Shown: positions 8,732 to 17,128 of the stretch, in pieces
Layout: every line of letters starts with the position of its first letter
Numbering within the stretch: position 1 is the stretch's first letter
DNA from: Paracoccus yibinensis
GTDB lineage: Bacteria; Pseudomonadota; Alphaproteobacteria; Rhodobacterales; Rhodobacteraceae
Reading direction: 5' to 3'
Length of the DNA stretch: 64,000 nucleotides
Assembly: GCF_030846195.1 (NCBI RefSeq)
Contig: NZ_JAVCWH010000006.1
Coordinates: forward strand, 1-64,000
Translations under genes and position numbers: made by a program
The notes under the pieces: generated by a model
Seen by the model: only the letters and a program-made list of their open reading frames with translations
What the model was told of the DNA's origin: nothing
Databases searched by the model: none

Positions 8732-9429
8732 ATGCGCAAGGCACGATCTGGCCGGCTTCGGCATCATCCTGCGGGCGGCGGCGCTTGGTCATGGGGACGC
8801 CGCCCCGCAGTCGGTGGACACGACCGGCCTGCCCGAACAGCCGCAGGACAAGGCCACGGCGCTTGCCCCCGAACTGGTCGCGGCGGGCGAGGATGCACGC
8901 CATGTCCCCGTGCTGGCAGATGCGACCGGGCTTGGTCCCGTGGACCGCATGGTCGTCACCATCGACTATAGCCCCTTTCCCTTGGCCCTGGTCTTTCATC
9001 CCGGCCGCGCCCTGCCCCTGCTGGGTTTCGGCGTGAATACGAAATCGCCGGACCGATCCGGGCATCCGCGCTGACGGAGGCGGAACGGATCATGGGCGGC
9101 GGCTGTCCCCGCCCGCCACAACCCATGCGCGTCCCGACTGGCAGGAGGGCTTCGGAGAAATGCTCGCGCGCCTTTGGCCTTACAGCAGGCGGCTGCGCGT
9201 AAGCATCCGTCATCCGATGGACACGGGCCTTGCCGACGGCATCCCCGCCCATCACCTGACCGACCGGACCCTGACGGATGCGCAGGGTGCCGAGATCGCC
9301 CGACTGAAAACCCACGAGCCGCTGGAGGAAACCCGGTCCTGACCTTTCTGCTGCCCCGCAACCTGGCGCAAGTCCCGGACGGCATCACCGCGCGCGACAC
9401 CGGTGGCTTCCGCTTTTCTGGAATGGTCG
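8732..9429 (+). pseudogene. quinoprotein-associated SoxYZ-like carrier, frameshifted
   Basis: The remains of a secreted SoxY-SoxZ fusion carrier are spread over three frames. After ATG at 8732 a shift near 8737-8741 is needed to read the signal-peptide-like DLAGFGIILRAAALGHGDAA. The SoxY-like part continues to VDRMVVTIDYSPFPLALVF. A second shift near 9030 leads to EYEIAGPIRASALTEAERI. A third leads to the SoxZ-like ISHP-type motif (VSIRHPMDTGLADGIPAHHL, TLTDAQGAEIARLKT), and a fourth to NPVLTFLLPRN. At least four frameshifts make it non-functional. Such carriers belong to the PQQ alcohol dehydrogenase relay system. The right-hand boundary is approximate. Confidence 0.65.
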
Positions 9430-9901
9430 CGCCGGAATACCGGCCGGCGCCCGGGCAGGTGGCGCAGGGCGTCCGGCTGTCCGAGGGGGCGCGGGACAGC
9501 ATCACGCGCGGCAATGGCGGGGCGATCTGCAACGTGGCGATGCTGGAAACGCCGCAGGGCGCGATTGTCGTCGATACCGGCGGCACCATCGCCGCGCAAA
9601 GGGTCGGGGCGCAGGCGCTGACCGACGGGCGTACCGGCCCCTCGGGTTCGTGGATGAAGGGCACGGCGCCCCAGCCTGCCACGGCCGCCATGAAGGGTGG
9701 CGACCTGACCCTGGGCGGACGCGTCCTGACGGTCATGGCGCTGTCGGGGCACACCCGGGCCGATCTGGCGCTGATCGACCAGCGAACCGGCACCTTGATC
9801 GCGGGCAACCTGCTGTTCTGGACCGCGCGCCCAGCTTTCCCGATGCCGATATCGCGGCATGGCGGGCGACGCTTGGCACCCCTGGGGCGCTGACCGTGGT
9901 C
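9430..9901 (+). pseudogene. quinoprotein relay zinc metallohydrolase, internally deleted
   Basis: A metallo-beta-lactamase-fold protein can be read as two ends joined together. The N-terminal part is EYRPAPGQVAQGVRLSEGA, NGGAICNVAMLETPQG and AIVVDTGG. The frame then jumps directly to the C-terminal part SWMKGTAPQPATAAMKGGDL and LSGHTRADLALIDQRTGTLI. The HxHxDH metal-binding segment that should lie between them is missing. A frameshift near 9830 changes the frame to LDRAPSFPDADIAAWRATLG, after which the sequence runs straight into a dehydrogenase fragment. The family is the quinoprotein relay system zinc metallohydrolase. Without the metal site it cannot be active. Confidence 0.65.
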
Positions 9902-10466
9902 CCCTGCTGCGACGTCATCAACCGGGGTGTCGCGATCTATGGCGACAAGGTCTATTTCGGCGCCTTGGATTCCAGCGTCTATGCGCTGAACAAGGGCACC
10001 GGCAAGGTCGAATGGCGCAAGAAATGCGCCGATCACAAGGTCGGCCATACGATGAGCGGCGCCCCACCATCATCAAGGACCAGGAATCCGGCAAGGTGCT
10101 GCTGATCCAGGGTTCCTCGGGCGACGAATTCGGCGTCATCGGCCGCCTTTACGCCCGCGACCCCCGATGCGGGCGAGGAATTGTGGATGCGCCCCTTTGT
10201 CGAAGGCGACAAGGGCAGGCTGCCGGGCGCGGAAAGCACGCCCACCGGCAACCCCGTGCCCTGGAACACCTGGGCGCGGTCGTGGGCGTCTATCAGCATA
10301 CTCCGAACGACGCCTGGGACTTTTCCGGCAACAACGAGATCATCCTGTCCGACTATACCGACAAGGACGGCAACCCGCATCGCGCGGCTGAGCGCCTTCC
10401 CTTTGTGGACCAGATCACCTGGGCCAAGGGCATCGACCTGGAAACCGTCTGCCCGGCCGCAGATGC
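9902..10466 (+). pseudogene. PQQ-dependent alcohol dehydrogenase, fragmentary
   Basis: Pieces of a quinoprotein methanol/ethanol dehydrogenase can be followed over three frames: CCDVINRGVAIYGDKVYFGA, LNKGTGKVEWRKKCADHKVG, LLIQGSSGDEFGVIGRLYAR, ELWMRPFVEG-like text, NTWARSW, HTPNDAWDFSGNNEIILSDY and VDQITWAKGIDLET. The vicinal cysteine pair typical of these enzymes is visible (CCDV). The N-terminal third, several central segments and the whole C-terminal half are missing, and internal deletions join segments that are far apart in intact enzymes. It has no start codon of its own and merges upstream with the metallohydrolase remnant. Confidence 0.7.
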
Positions 10467-10651
10467 TGGGCTTTGCCAGCGATGATGCGATCCTGGTGGC
10501 CTGCCTTCTGGATGACGCCACCGGCGCGGTGGTCCAAAACCTGGATCCCGGCGGCGCGGGAACCGGGCATTTCCTGATCGAGACGCCCGGCACCTGTCGC
10601 GTTCAGGTCGATGCCTCGGGCGGGTGGCGCATCCAGCTTTCGCCGCCCTGA
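10467..10651 (+). pseudogene. C-terminal fragment of an unrecognised protein
   Basis: An open stretch ending at 10651 reads ASDDAILVACLLDDATGAVV and ETPGTCRVQVDASGGWRIQL, ending in SPP. It looks like the beta-rich C-terminus of a secreted protein and has no start of its own. It follows the dehydrogenase remnant directly and so is probably the surviving end of another gene from the same lost island. I do not recognise the family. Confidence 0.35.
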
Positions 10652-10658
10652 AACCCGT

Positions 10659-11504
10659 CTATTCCGCCGGAACGGCAACGGGGGCAGGTGTCCTGTCGCG
10701 GTCCAGTTCGGGCGAGGTCTTGTGATGGGTGGCATAGATCATCGCGCCCACGAAAGTCAGCCCGCCGACCAGGTTGCCGATCACGGTCGGGATCTCGTTC
10801 CAGATCATATAGTCCATGATGGTGAAGTTGCCGCCCAGCAGCAGGCCCGCCGGGAACAGGAACATGTTCACGATGGAATGTTCGAAGCCCATGTAGAAGA
10901 AGATCAGGATCGGCATCCACATCGCCATGATCTTGCCCGACACGCTGGTGGACATCATCGCGGCCACCACGCCGGTGGACACCATCCAGTTGCACATCAC
11001 CGCGCGCACGAACAGCGTCAGCATCCCGGCGGCACCATGGGCGGCGTAACCGACGGTGCGTCCCTCGCCGATATGGCCGATCTTCTCGCCCACGGCGTTC
11101 GGGGCCTCGGACCAGCCGAAGGTCACGATGATCGCCATGAAGATCGCGACGGTGAAGGCGCCAGCGAAATTGCCCGCGAAGACCAGCCCCCAATTGCGCA
11201 GCATTCCCTTCACCGTGACGCCGCGCCGCCTGTCGATCAGCGCCAGCGGCACCAGCGTGAAGACGCCCGTCAGCAGGTCGAAGCCCAGAAGATAGAGCAT
11301 GCAGAATCCCACGGGGAACAGCAGCGCGCCGATCAGCGGATCGCCGGTGTTCACGGTGACGGTCACGGCGAATGCTGCGGCAAGCGCCAGGATCGCGCCC
11401 GCCATATAGGCGCGGATCAGCGTGTCCTTGGTGGACATGAAGACCTTCGCCTCTCCGGCGTCGATCATCTTCCTGGCGAAATCGGAGGGGGTGACATAGG
11501 ACAT
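10659..11504 (-). CDS. formate/nitrite transporter (FNT) family channel
   Basis: The 281-residue membrane protein belongs to the FocA/NirC family of pentameric anion channels. About six membrane segments are visible, including AYMAGAILALAAAFAVTVTV, LLFPVGFCMLYLLGFDLLTG (the family's LFTG-like motif) and VFAGNFAGAFTVAIFMAIIV; GFEHSIVNMFLFPAG is the second family signature. ATG at 11504 follows AAAGGAA at a good distance and is preferred to the upstream start at 11675. The nasTS genes lie just upstream and an ANTAR-type leader precedes it, so nitrite (or nitrate) is the likely substrate. No nitrate or nitrite reductase gene is next to it. Confidence 0.85.
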   Translation of the reverse strand: MSYVTPSDFARKMIDAGEAKVFMSTKDTLIRAYMAGAILALAAAFAVTVTVNTGDPLIGALLFPVGFCMLYLLGFDLLTGVFTLVPLALIDRRRGVTVKGMLRNWGLVFAGNFAGAFTVAIFMAIIVTFGWSEAPNAVGEKIGHIGEGRTVGYAAHGAAGMLTLFVRAVMCNWMVSTGVVAAMMSTSVSGKIMAMWMPILIFFYMGFEHSIVNMFLFPAGLLLGGNFTIMDYMIWNEIPTVIGNLVGGLTFVGAMIYATHHKTSPELDRDRTPAPVAVPAE

Positions 11505-11747
11505 GGGGGTTCCTTTCAGGCGATACGGCGGTGGCGGAAAGCGCGGGACCAGGCCCCAAGGAGGGGGGCGGGCAATCGTCGCTTTCAGGAGGGCCGCATC
11601 GTTGCGGGCGGGCCGCTGGCGCGCCGTTGCGCCGGGCCATGGATGCAGCGTCGCCCGGCGGCGCAGTCTTGCCAAGCCCCAAGGCGCGGGGACAGGGCGC
11701 GAAAAGGGGCGTGCGCGGAAGGATTGCGCGCGTTGCCCGGCTTTTGG
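11505..11747 (-). promoter_or_regulatory. long leader between nasS and the FNT channel gene
   Basis: The 243-base gap has no gene. On the minus-strand RNA it contains two hexaloop hairpins described separately. Further downstream a CCCC-TCCTT-GGGG stem lies about 40 bases before the start codon. No strong uridine tract was found, so if termination occurs here the terminator is not of the simplest kind. Confidence 0.5.
11594..11633 (-). promoter_or_regulatory. two-hairpin ANTAR (NasT) RNA target
   Basis: Read on the minus strand, GGCGCAACGGCGCGCC (11633-11618) forms a 5-bp stem with the hexaloop AACGGC. Ten bases later CCGCAACGATGCGG (11607-11594) forms a 4-bp stem with the hexaloop AACGAT. 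Both loops have A at position 1 and G at position 4, which is the conserved feature of RNA targets bound by ANTAR antiterminators. The NasT ANTAR protein is encoded immediately upstream. The structures are seen in the sequence; binding by NasT is inferred. Confidence 0.7.
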
Positions 11748-12917
11748 TCAGTTCGCGGATGCCGGATCGAAGGTGAAACCGTCGAAGAACGCATCCGCCC
11801 GCAGAATCATCCCGCCGCGTTCGGCGGCGACGCTGCGATCCTGGGGCAAGGCGCCCTCGACCCGCTGGGATGCGCCGGGCAGGGGCGCGCCCGCCGGGCG
11901 CAGGTGCTGCCGATACAGATCCGTGCGGAAGCGGGCCATGGCACGGGACGCCGCCGTTTGCGGATCCAGCCCGTGCCGGGCGGCGATGCGATGTGCAAAA
12001 AGCGCGGCCAGGCTTTTCCAGGGGAAAGAGGCCCCGCCCGCGTTGAACGCCAAGAAGCCCGGCGTGTCGCGCAACTCGCCGTTGCCGGAAATCGTCATGC
12101 GCCCTGTCAGGCCCCGCTCGGCCAGTTCCGGGGGGAGGTTCAGATAGGCCGGGCGCGACAGGATTTCCGCCGCCGTGCAGCGATGATCGGGATCGTCCAG
12201 CCAACGTCCCGCCCGCCACACGGCCCGCATAAGGGCGCCGGTTTCGCTGGTGCGCGCTTCGGCAAAGTCGCGCAGCAGCACCAGCCCCTTTTCGGGCGGC
12301 GCGGCCCAGATCGCGGTGCCCGGCAGCAGCAGGGCGGCCACGCCCCGTTCGACGGCAACACTGGCCCAGGGCTCGCCCACGCAGAAGGCGTCGACATCGC
12401 CGCGTGCCATGGCATCGGCCATCATCGGCGGCGGCACCGTGACAAGGTCCAGCTCTCCCGCCGCAAGGCCGCAGGCGGACAGCCAGTGCCGCACCAGTTC
12501 GGACTGGGTGGACAAAGGAAACGGCACCCCGACGCGCAGCCGCCCTGTTACCGCCGCGCGCACGGCCTCGCCTGCCGCGCGAGCGTCGTTGAAGGCGAAA
12601 TCGTGACCCGCCCCGCGCAGGCGCCGTTCCAGGTCGCGGTTGACGGCGACGGCCTGTCCGCCATGGGACAGGAACATCACCAGATCCATCGCGGGCAGCG
12701 CCGGTCCCAGCCCAAGCGCCTGCCCCACCGGCATCGGCACCAGCATCTGCGCCGCGTCGATCAGCCCCGCGCCCAGCATGTCACGCGCCTGCGCCCAGGC
12801 CCCCAGTCGCACCAGATCAAAGGCCAGGCCTTCCTCGGCCGCGAAGCCAAGCTCCTGCGCGACGATCAGGGGCGCGGCGTCGATCAGGGGAACATAGCCC
12901 AGGCGCAGCGTCATCAT
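11748..12917 (-). CDS. nasS: NasS-type cytoplasmic nitrate/nitrite sensor
   Basis: The 389-residue protein resembles the NrtA/CmpA nitrate-binding proteins of ABC transporters but starts directly with MTLRLGYVPLIDAAPLIVAQ and has no signal peptide. This marks it as NasS, the soluble sensor that holds NasT inactive until nitrate or nitrite binds. AMARGDVDAFCVGEPWASVA and the C-terminal GLDPQTAASRAMARF fit the family. The start overlaps the nasT stop by four bases, as in other nasTS pairs. No transporter permease or ATPase is nearby, which also argues against a transport role. Confidence 0.85.
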   Translation of the reverse strand: MMTLRLGYVPLIDAAPLIVAQELGFAAEEGLAFDLVRLGAWAQARDMLGAGLIDAAQMLVPMPVGQALGLGPALPAMDLVMFLSHGGQAVAVNRDLERRLRGAGHDFAFNDARAAGEAVRAAVTGRLRVGVPFPLSTQSELVRHWLSACGLAAGELDLVTVPPPMMADAMARGDVDAFCVGEPWASVAVERGVAALLLPGTAIWAAPPEKGLVLLRDFAEARTSETGALMRAVWRAGRWLDDPDHRCTAAEILSRPAYLNLPPELAERGLTGRMTISGNGELRDTPGFLAFNAGGASFPWKSLAALFAHRIAARHGLDPQTAASRAMARFRTDLYRQHLRPAGAPLPGASQRVEGALPQDRSVAAERGGMILRADAFFDGFTFDPASAN

Positions 12918-13501
12918 CTGCCCAGAAGCCCCGCCGCCATGACAAGCTGCTGCGCGATGTCGGCCAGGCGCTTGCCCTGGTCCATCGCGGTCTTGCGCAG
13001 CAGGGCATAGGCCGCTTCCTCGTCGATGCCGCGGGCCTTCATCAGCACCGCCTTGGCGCGGTCGATGATCTTGCGTTCCTCCAATGCGGCACGGGTTGCC
13101 GCCAGTTCGGCGCGCATCTGCTGGAAGATGTGAAACCGCGCGATGGCCGCGTCCAGGACGGGCTTCAGCCGCTCGGGGCGCAGCCCGTCCACGACATAGG
13201 CGGAAATCCCGGCCTCGATCGCGGCGCGGGTCAGCCCTTCGTCGGACCGGTCCACGAACATCGCCACGGGCCGTTCCGAAGGGCCTGATGCCAGGGCCAG
13301 TTCCTCGAGGATGTCGCGGGACGGGTTGGCGATGTCGATCAGCACCACGTCGGGGCGCAGATCGGCCACCTGCCGGGCCAGGCCCGACTGTTCGGCGATG
13401 ATGCGGATGTCATGGTCGCCCGCATCCCTCAATCCCTCTGCAATGGGCTGCGCCCGTTCCGGGTCGGGTTCGACGACGACGATTAAAAGGCGCTTCGACA
13501 T
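12914..13501 (-). CDS. nasT: NasT ANTAR-domain antitermination regulator
   Basis: The 195-residue protein has an N-terminal receiver-like domain with D56 in DVVLIDIANPSRD and GISAYVVDGLRPERLKPVL, typical of NasT. A linker coiled coil follows, and a C-terminal ANTAR RNA-binding domain (about 135-190) contains DRAKAVLMKARGIDEEAAYA and LLRKTAMDQGKRLADIAQQL. ATG at 13501 (MSKRLLIVV) is chosen over the upstream frame opening because the family starts there and AGGA precedes it. With NasS it should read nitrate or nitrite and relieve termination at the leader of the FNT channel gene. Confidence 0.92.
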   Translation of the reverse strand: MSKRLLIVVVEPDPERAQPIAEGLRDAGDHDIRIIAEQSGLARQVADLRPDVVLIDIANPSRDILEELALASGPSERPVAMFVDRSDEGLTRAAIEAGISAYVVDGLRPERLKPVLDAAIARFHIFQQMRAELAATRAALEERKIIDRAKAVLMKARGIDEEAAYALLRKTAMDQGKRLADIAQQLVMAAGLLGR

Positions 13502-13639
13502 GGATCCTGCTTGCACGGGCCACGGGCCGGGCGCAATGCCGGGTGTGAGGCGGACGGGGGCGGGGCAGGCAAATGGCGAAAGAATAGGCATCTGGCCGCG
13601 CCAATCATCGTCCGGCATGGCGCGATCGGCAAAGGATGC

Positions 13640-14542
13640 CTATCCGAACAACTCTCCTGCCCGGTCCACCTGTCCCGCCGCAATCAGCGCGGCCAGCAGC
13701 ACCCGCGCCTGCCCGGGCCGCAACACGCGCGACAGCACCGCCCCGGCGCGGACCAGGTCATGCCCGCCCCCGCCCCCGCCATAACTTGCGGCAAGCCGCC
13801 CCATCGGCACCCGGCTGGAGATCACCACCGGCACCCCCGCCGCATGGGCGCGCGCCACCCCGTCCCTGATCGCAGCGGATGCGTTGCCGGACCCAAGCGC
13901 CGCCAGCACGATGCCCTGCGCACCCGCCGCCAGGCTGGCGTCCAGATGCGTGGCATCAGCGCCGGGATGGATCGCCACCAGATCCACCCGCACCCTGTCC
14001 ACCGGGGCGCGAAGCGTCACATCAGGCGCCACGGCCTCGGCCGCCAGGCGGAAGGCGTCTGCGCTGTCGGTCGCGTGCTTGACCAGCCCCCAGGCTGGCA
14101 GCAGCCGCCCGCCAAAGGCCAGCCGCACGCCCCCGCCGTCCAGAACCGCCCGGATCGCGGCGGCCATGTTGGCGGGTCCGTCGGCCTGCGGGTGGTCGTC
14201 GGTGAACTGCGCCCCGGTCAGCACCACGGGCGCGCCGGGATGCTGCAAGGACAGCAGCAGGGCCGTTTCCTCCATCGCGTCGGTGCCGTGCAGGATCATC
14301 ACGCCCGCAGCACCGCCGGCAAGTTCCGCCCCCGCCGCGTCGCTGATCGCCTGCATGTCCGCCAGCGTCAGGGTGGACGAATCTTGCGCCATCAGATCGG
14401 CCACGCGCAGCCGGACCGGCGGCAGATCGCCCAGCCGGGCCAGCAGCGCCTGCCCGTCCAGGCTGGGGGTGCTGGATCCATCGGCGTTCTGCTGACTGGC
14501 GATGGTGCCGCCGGTGGTGATCAGGGTGATGCGGGGGGTCAT
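13640..14542 (-). CDS. L-asparaginase
   Basis: The 300-residue protein matches the bacterial asparaginase/glutaminase family in length and motifs. TTGGTIASQ near the N-terminus holds the catalytic threonine T13, and VMILHGTDAMEETALLLSLQ holds the second threonine-aspartate pair. VVLTGAQFTDDHPQADGPAN is the third conserved block. No signal peptide is present, so it is cytoplasmic. The frame continues open far upstream, but the ATG at 14542 gives the family start. It overlaps the stop of the SBF-like transporter gene by four bases, suggesting that the transporter supplies an amide or related substrate; that link is inference. Confidence 0.9.
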   Translation of the reverse strand: MTPRITLITTGGTIASQQNADGSSTPSLDGQALLARLGDLPPVRLRVADLMAQDSSTLTLADMQAISDAAGAELAGGAAGVMILHGTDAMEETALLLSLQHPGAPVVLTGAQFTDDHPQADGPANMAAAIRAVLDGGGVRLAFGGRLLPAWGLVKHATDSADAFRLAAEAVAPDVTLRAPVDRVRVDLVAIHPGADATHLDASLAAGAQGIVLAALGSGNASAAIRDGVARAHAAGVPVVISSRVPMGRLAASYGGGGGGHDLVRAGAVLSRVLRPGQARVLLAALIAAGQVDRAGELFG

Positions 14543-15540
14543 TGCGCCGCCCTCAGATCCAGCCGCCCTGCCATGCGCTGCGAAATCACCGCGCAGACCG
14601 CCAGTTGCAGCAGGTGGAACACCATCAAGGGCAGGATGACCAGCGATATGTCCTGCCCTGCAAACAGGATCCCCGCCATGGGCAGCCCGGTGGCAAGGCT
14701 TTTCGTCGATCCGCAATACAGGACCGCCATCAGATCGGCATGGCCCATCCCCGCCATGCGCGCGATCATCACCGCCGCGCCCATCACAGCGGCCAGCAAG
14801 GCCAGGCACAGCGCCACCAGCACGGCCAGCGACGGGCCCGAGATCACCTGCCAGATGCCATTCACCACACCGGCCGAAAAGGCCGCATAGACGATCAGCA
14901 GGATCGAGCCGCGGTCCACGATCATCGCGGGCCTGCGATACCGCGCCAGCCACCCGGCCAGAAGCGGGCGGCACAACTGCCCTGCCGCGAAGGGCAGCAG
15001 GATCTGCTGGACGATCTTCCAGATCGCCGAAGGCTCGATCCCATAGCCGGTGCCCTGGGGGATCAGCAGCGCGAACAGCAAGGGCGACAGCACCACCCCG
15101 ATCAGGTTGGAAATGGACGCGGCGCAGACCGCCCCGGCCACATTGCCGCCCGACACGGCCGTGAACGCGATCGAGCTTTGCACCGTCGAGGGCAGGCAGC
15201 CGATATAAAGGAACCCCACCCCGATGGCCGTGGGCAGCCAGATCAGCGACAGCGGCTTCAGCGCAAGGGCCAGGACCGGAAACAGCAGGAAGGTCAGCGC
15301 CAGCACCGACAGTTGCAGCCGCCAGTTCGCAAGTCCCGCCACGATGGTCGCCGTCGACAGCTTGGCGCCATACAGAAAGAACAGAAGCGCGATCACCCAG
15401 TAGGTCACATGGGACAGGATGGCCGCACCGGCCCCCCGCGCGGGCAGAACGGTCGCCAGCACCACCGTCAGCACAAGCATCAGCATGTAGCGGTCGAAGC
15501 CGAAACGGGCCAGCACGGCCTCGGCCCTGCGCAGGGACAT
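14539..15540 (-). CDS. SBF-like (bile acid:sodium symporter superfamily) transporter
   Basis: The 333-residue protein has about ten hydrophobic segments. Its sequence patterns fit the SBF_like branch of the bile acid:sodium symporter superfamily (YfeH type): CLPSTVQSSIAFTAVSGGNV in the middle and GSTKSLATGLPMAG near the C-terminus. The frame is open further upstream, but ATG at 15540 (MSLRRAEAVLARFGFD) is the natural start. The substrate is unknown. It is coupled to the asparaginase gene and divergent from a GntR/FCD gene 67 bases away. Confidence 0.8.
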   Translation of the reverse strand: MSLRRAEAVLARFGFDRYMLMLVLTVVLATVLPARGAGAAILSHVTYWVIALLFFLYGAKLSTATIVAGLANWRLQLSVLALTFLLFPVLALALKPLSLIWLPTAIGVGFLYIGCLPSTVQSSIAFTAVSGGNVAGAVCAASISNLIGVVLSPLLFALLIPQGTGYGIEPSAIWKIVQQILLPFAAGQLCRPLLAGWLARYRRPAMIVDRGSILLIVYAAFSAGVVNGIWQVISGPSLAVLVALCLALLAAVMGAAVMIARMAGMGHADLMAVLYCGSTKSLATGLPMAGILFAGQDISLVILPLMVFHLLQLAVCAVISQRMAGRLDLRAAQ

Positions 15541-15607
15541 TAACCACTCCTTCGGACTTTCCGGCTCTGCGGCTTGTATAAGTCGGGCGGATGCAATCCA
15601 AAAGGGG

Positions 15608-16240
15608 ATGATGTCCCTTGATGCGACCCTTCTTGCAGAACAGATCATCCAGGCAATCCTGGAGGGCAGCCTTGCCCCCGGCACGCGCCTTGATCCGCCC
15701 GGTCCGCACCCGGCCGATGCCCTGATGGACGCGGCCCTCGATCAGGTCTGCGCCTGCGGCATGGCGGAACGCCATCCCGATCTGGGGGTGCGGGTCATTG
15801 TCCCCGACCCCGTGCTGCTTCTGGACCGCTTCGAGGCCCTGGGCGAAATTTCGGGCCTGTGCGCAAGCCTTGCGGCCCGCCGCGCATCCTCGTCCGACAT
15901 GATCGCGATCGAGGAACTGGTCGGCCAGATGCAGGATGTGGGTCCCGACGCCTATCGGCGGATGGGCCTGGACCTGCACGACCGTATCTGCCGGATGACG
16001 AAGAACGCCGAACTGGGCCGGGTCTGCGCCGACCTGCGGTCGCGCCTTGCACCGATCTGGCCCCTGTGGCCCGAGCAGGCCGAGTATTGGCGGCGGGCCA
16101 GGCACGAACACCGCGCCCTGGTCGAGGCGATCTGCGCCCGCAACGAGGCCCAGGCGGGCATCATCATGCGCGGCCACCTGCGCGCCATCGCCCGCGAGGT
16201 TCTGTTCACCGCAGGCATCTGCCCCACCGACCCGGTTTGA
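15608..16240 (+). CDS. GntR/FCD-family regulator with degenerate DNA-binding domain
   Basis: The 210-residue protein has the FCD effector domain of the GntR family (about 70-205; metal-ligand-type residues in LDLHDRICRM, ARHEHRALVEAI and IMRGHLRAIAREVL). Its N-terminus starts like a GntR winged helix (LLAEQIIQAILEGSLAPGTRL) and ends like one (GVRVIVPDP). The recognition-helix section, normally of the form FGVSRTPVREAL, is replaced by a proline-rich stretch four residues shorter (PPGPHPADALMDAAL). DNA binding may be altered or lost. It is divergent from the transporter-asparaginase pair, which it may once have controlled. Two ATG codons at 15608 and 15611 are both possible. Confidence 0.7.
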   Translation: MMSLDATLLAEQIIQAILEGSLAPGTRLDPPGPHPADALMDAALDQVCACGMAERHPDLGVRVIVPDPVLLLDRFEALGEISGLCASLAARRASSSDMIAIEELVGQMQDVGPDAYRRMGLDLHDRICRMTKNAELGRVCADLRSRLAPIWPLWPEQAEYWRRARHEHRALVEAICARNEAQAGIIMRGHLRAIAREVLFTAGICPTDPV

Positions 16241-16296
16241 CATCCCCCCGCCCTGCCCCTAGGCCCAAGGCTGCGAAGCCCAGACCGGATCCGCCG

Positions 16297-17127
16297 ATGA
16301 CCCAGACCGACCTGATCCAGCGATTGACGGCGGGCCTGCCGATCACCGCCGGGTCCTTCATCGTCACCGTCTATGGCGACGTGGTGGTGCCGCGCGGCGA
16401 AGTCTTGTGGATCGGCAGCCTGATCGACATCTGCGCCCGCATCGGGATCAGCGAAAACCTGGTGCGCACCGCCGTGTCGCGCCTGGTCGCCGGGGGACGG
16501 CTGGAGGGCGAGCGGGTCGGGCGGCGCAGCTTCTATCGCCTGGCCCCCGCCGCCCGCGCCGAATTCGCGGATGCCGCGCGGCTGCTTTACGCGCGGCCCC
16601 GGCCTTCGGGCGACTGGCTGGTGATTCTGCATCCCGACATGCCCGAGGGGCTGGCCCGACGTCACCGCATGGCGCGCTTGGGGGGCGATCTGTGGATCTG
16701 CCCGGCACGCGACGATGTGCCGGACGGTGGCGGGCTGGTCCTGCGCGCCGTTCCCGTGGCGGGAACGGACCAGTTGCCCCGGCTGGCGGGGTTCTGGGAT
16801 CTGGATGCCCTTGCCCAGGGCTATCGCATGGTTCTGGACCGTTTCGGACCCCTTGCAGATGGCAGCTTTTCGCCCGAGGACGCGCTGATCACCCGGCTGC
16901 TGCTGGTGCATCTTTATCGCGGCGTCCTGCTGCGCGACCCCGGCTTGCCGCCGGATGCCCTGCCTGCCGACTGGCCGGGAACGGACGCGCAGGCCTTGTT
17001 CCGCGACCTTTATGCGGCCCTGACCCCCCTTGCCGAAGCGCATGTCGCCCGCGTGATGGAGGGCGAGGACGGCCCCCTGCCCGAAGCCACCCCCCGCACG
17101 CAGGCCCGACTTTCCGCGCTTGCTTGA
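16297..17127 (+). CDS. paaX: PaaX-family phenylacetate repressor
   Basis: The 276-residue protein fits PaaX, the repressor that releases DNA on binding phenylacetyl-CoA. The N-terminal winged helix carries SFIVTVYGDVVVPRGEVLWI and ENLVRTAVSRLVAGGRLEGE. The central domain and the C-terminal LITRLLLVHLYRGVLLRDPG block are the usual PaaX_C features. ATG at 16297 gives the family start. It lies just upstream of paaJ in the same direction, separated by a 121-base promoter region holding a PaaX-like inverted repeat. A second repressor, PaaR, is encoded at the other end of the cluster. Confidence 0.9.
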   Translation: MTQTDLIQRLTAGLPITAGSFIVTVYGDVVVPRGEVLWIGSLIDICARIGISENLVRTAVSRLVAGGRLEGERVGRRSFYRLAPAARAEFADAARLLYARPRPSGDWLVILHPDMPEGLARRHRMARLGGDLWICPARDDVPDGGGLVLRAVPVAGTDQLPRLAGFWDLDALAQGYRMVLDRFGPLADGSFSPEDALITRLLLVHLYRGVLLRDPGLPPDALPADWPGTDAQALFRDLYAALTPLAEAHVARVMEGEDGPLPEATPRTQARLSALA

Positions 17128-17128
17128 A

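Noticed and set aside
9174..9893. One intact 239-codon gene in the PQQ remnant region
   Set aside because: It joins the end of a SoxZ-like domain to two halves of a metallohydrolase without the metal site, so it is a deletion product and not a native gene.
13640..16243. Single 867-codon minus-strand protein
   Set aside because: Only the last 300 codons (asparaginase from ATG 14542) resemble a protein. The rest is the shadow of the SBF-like transporter and the GntR gene in other frames.
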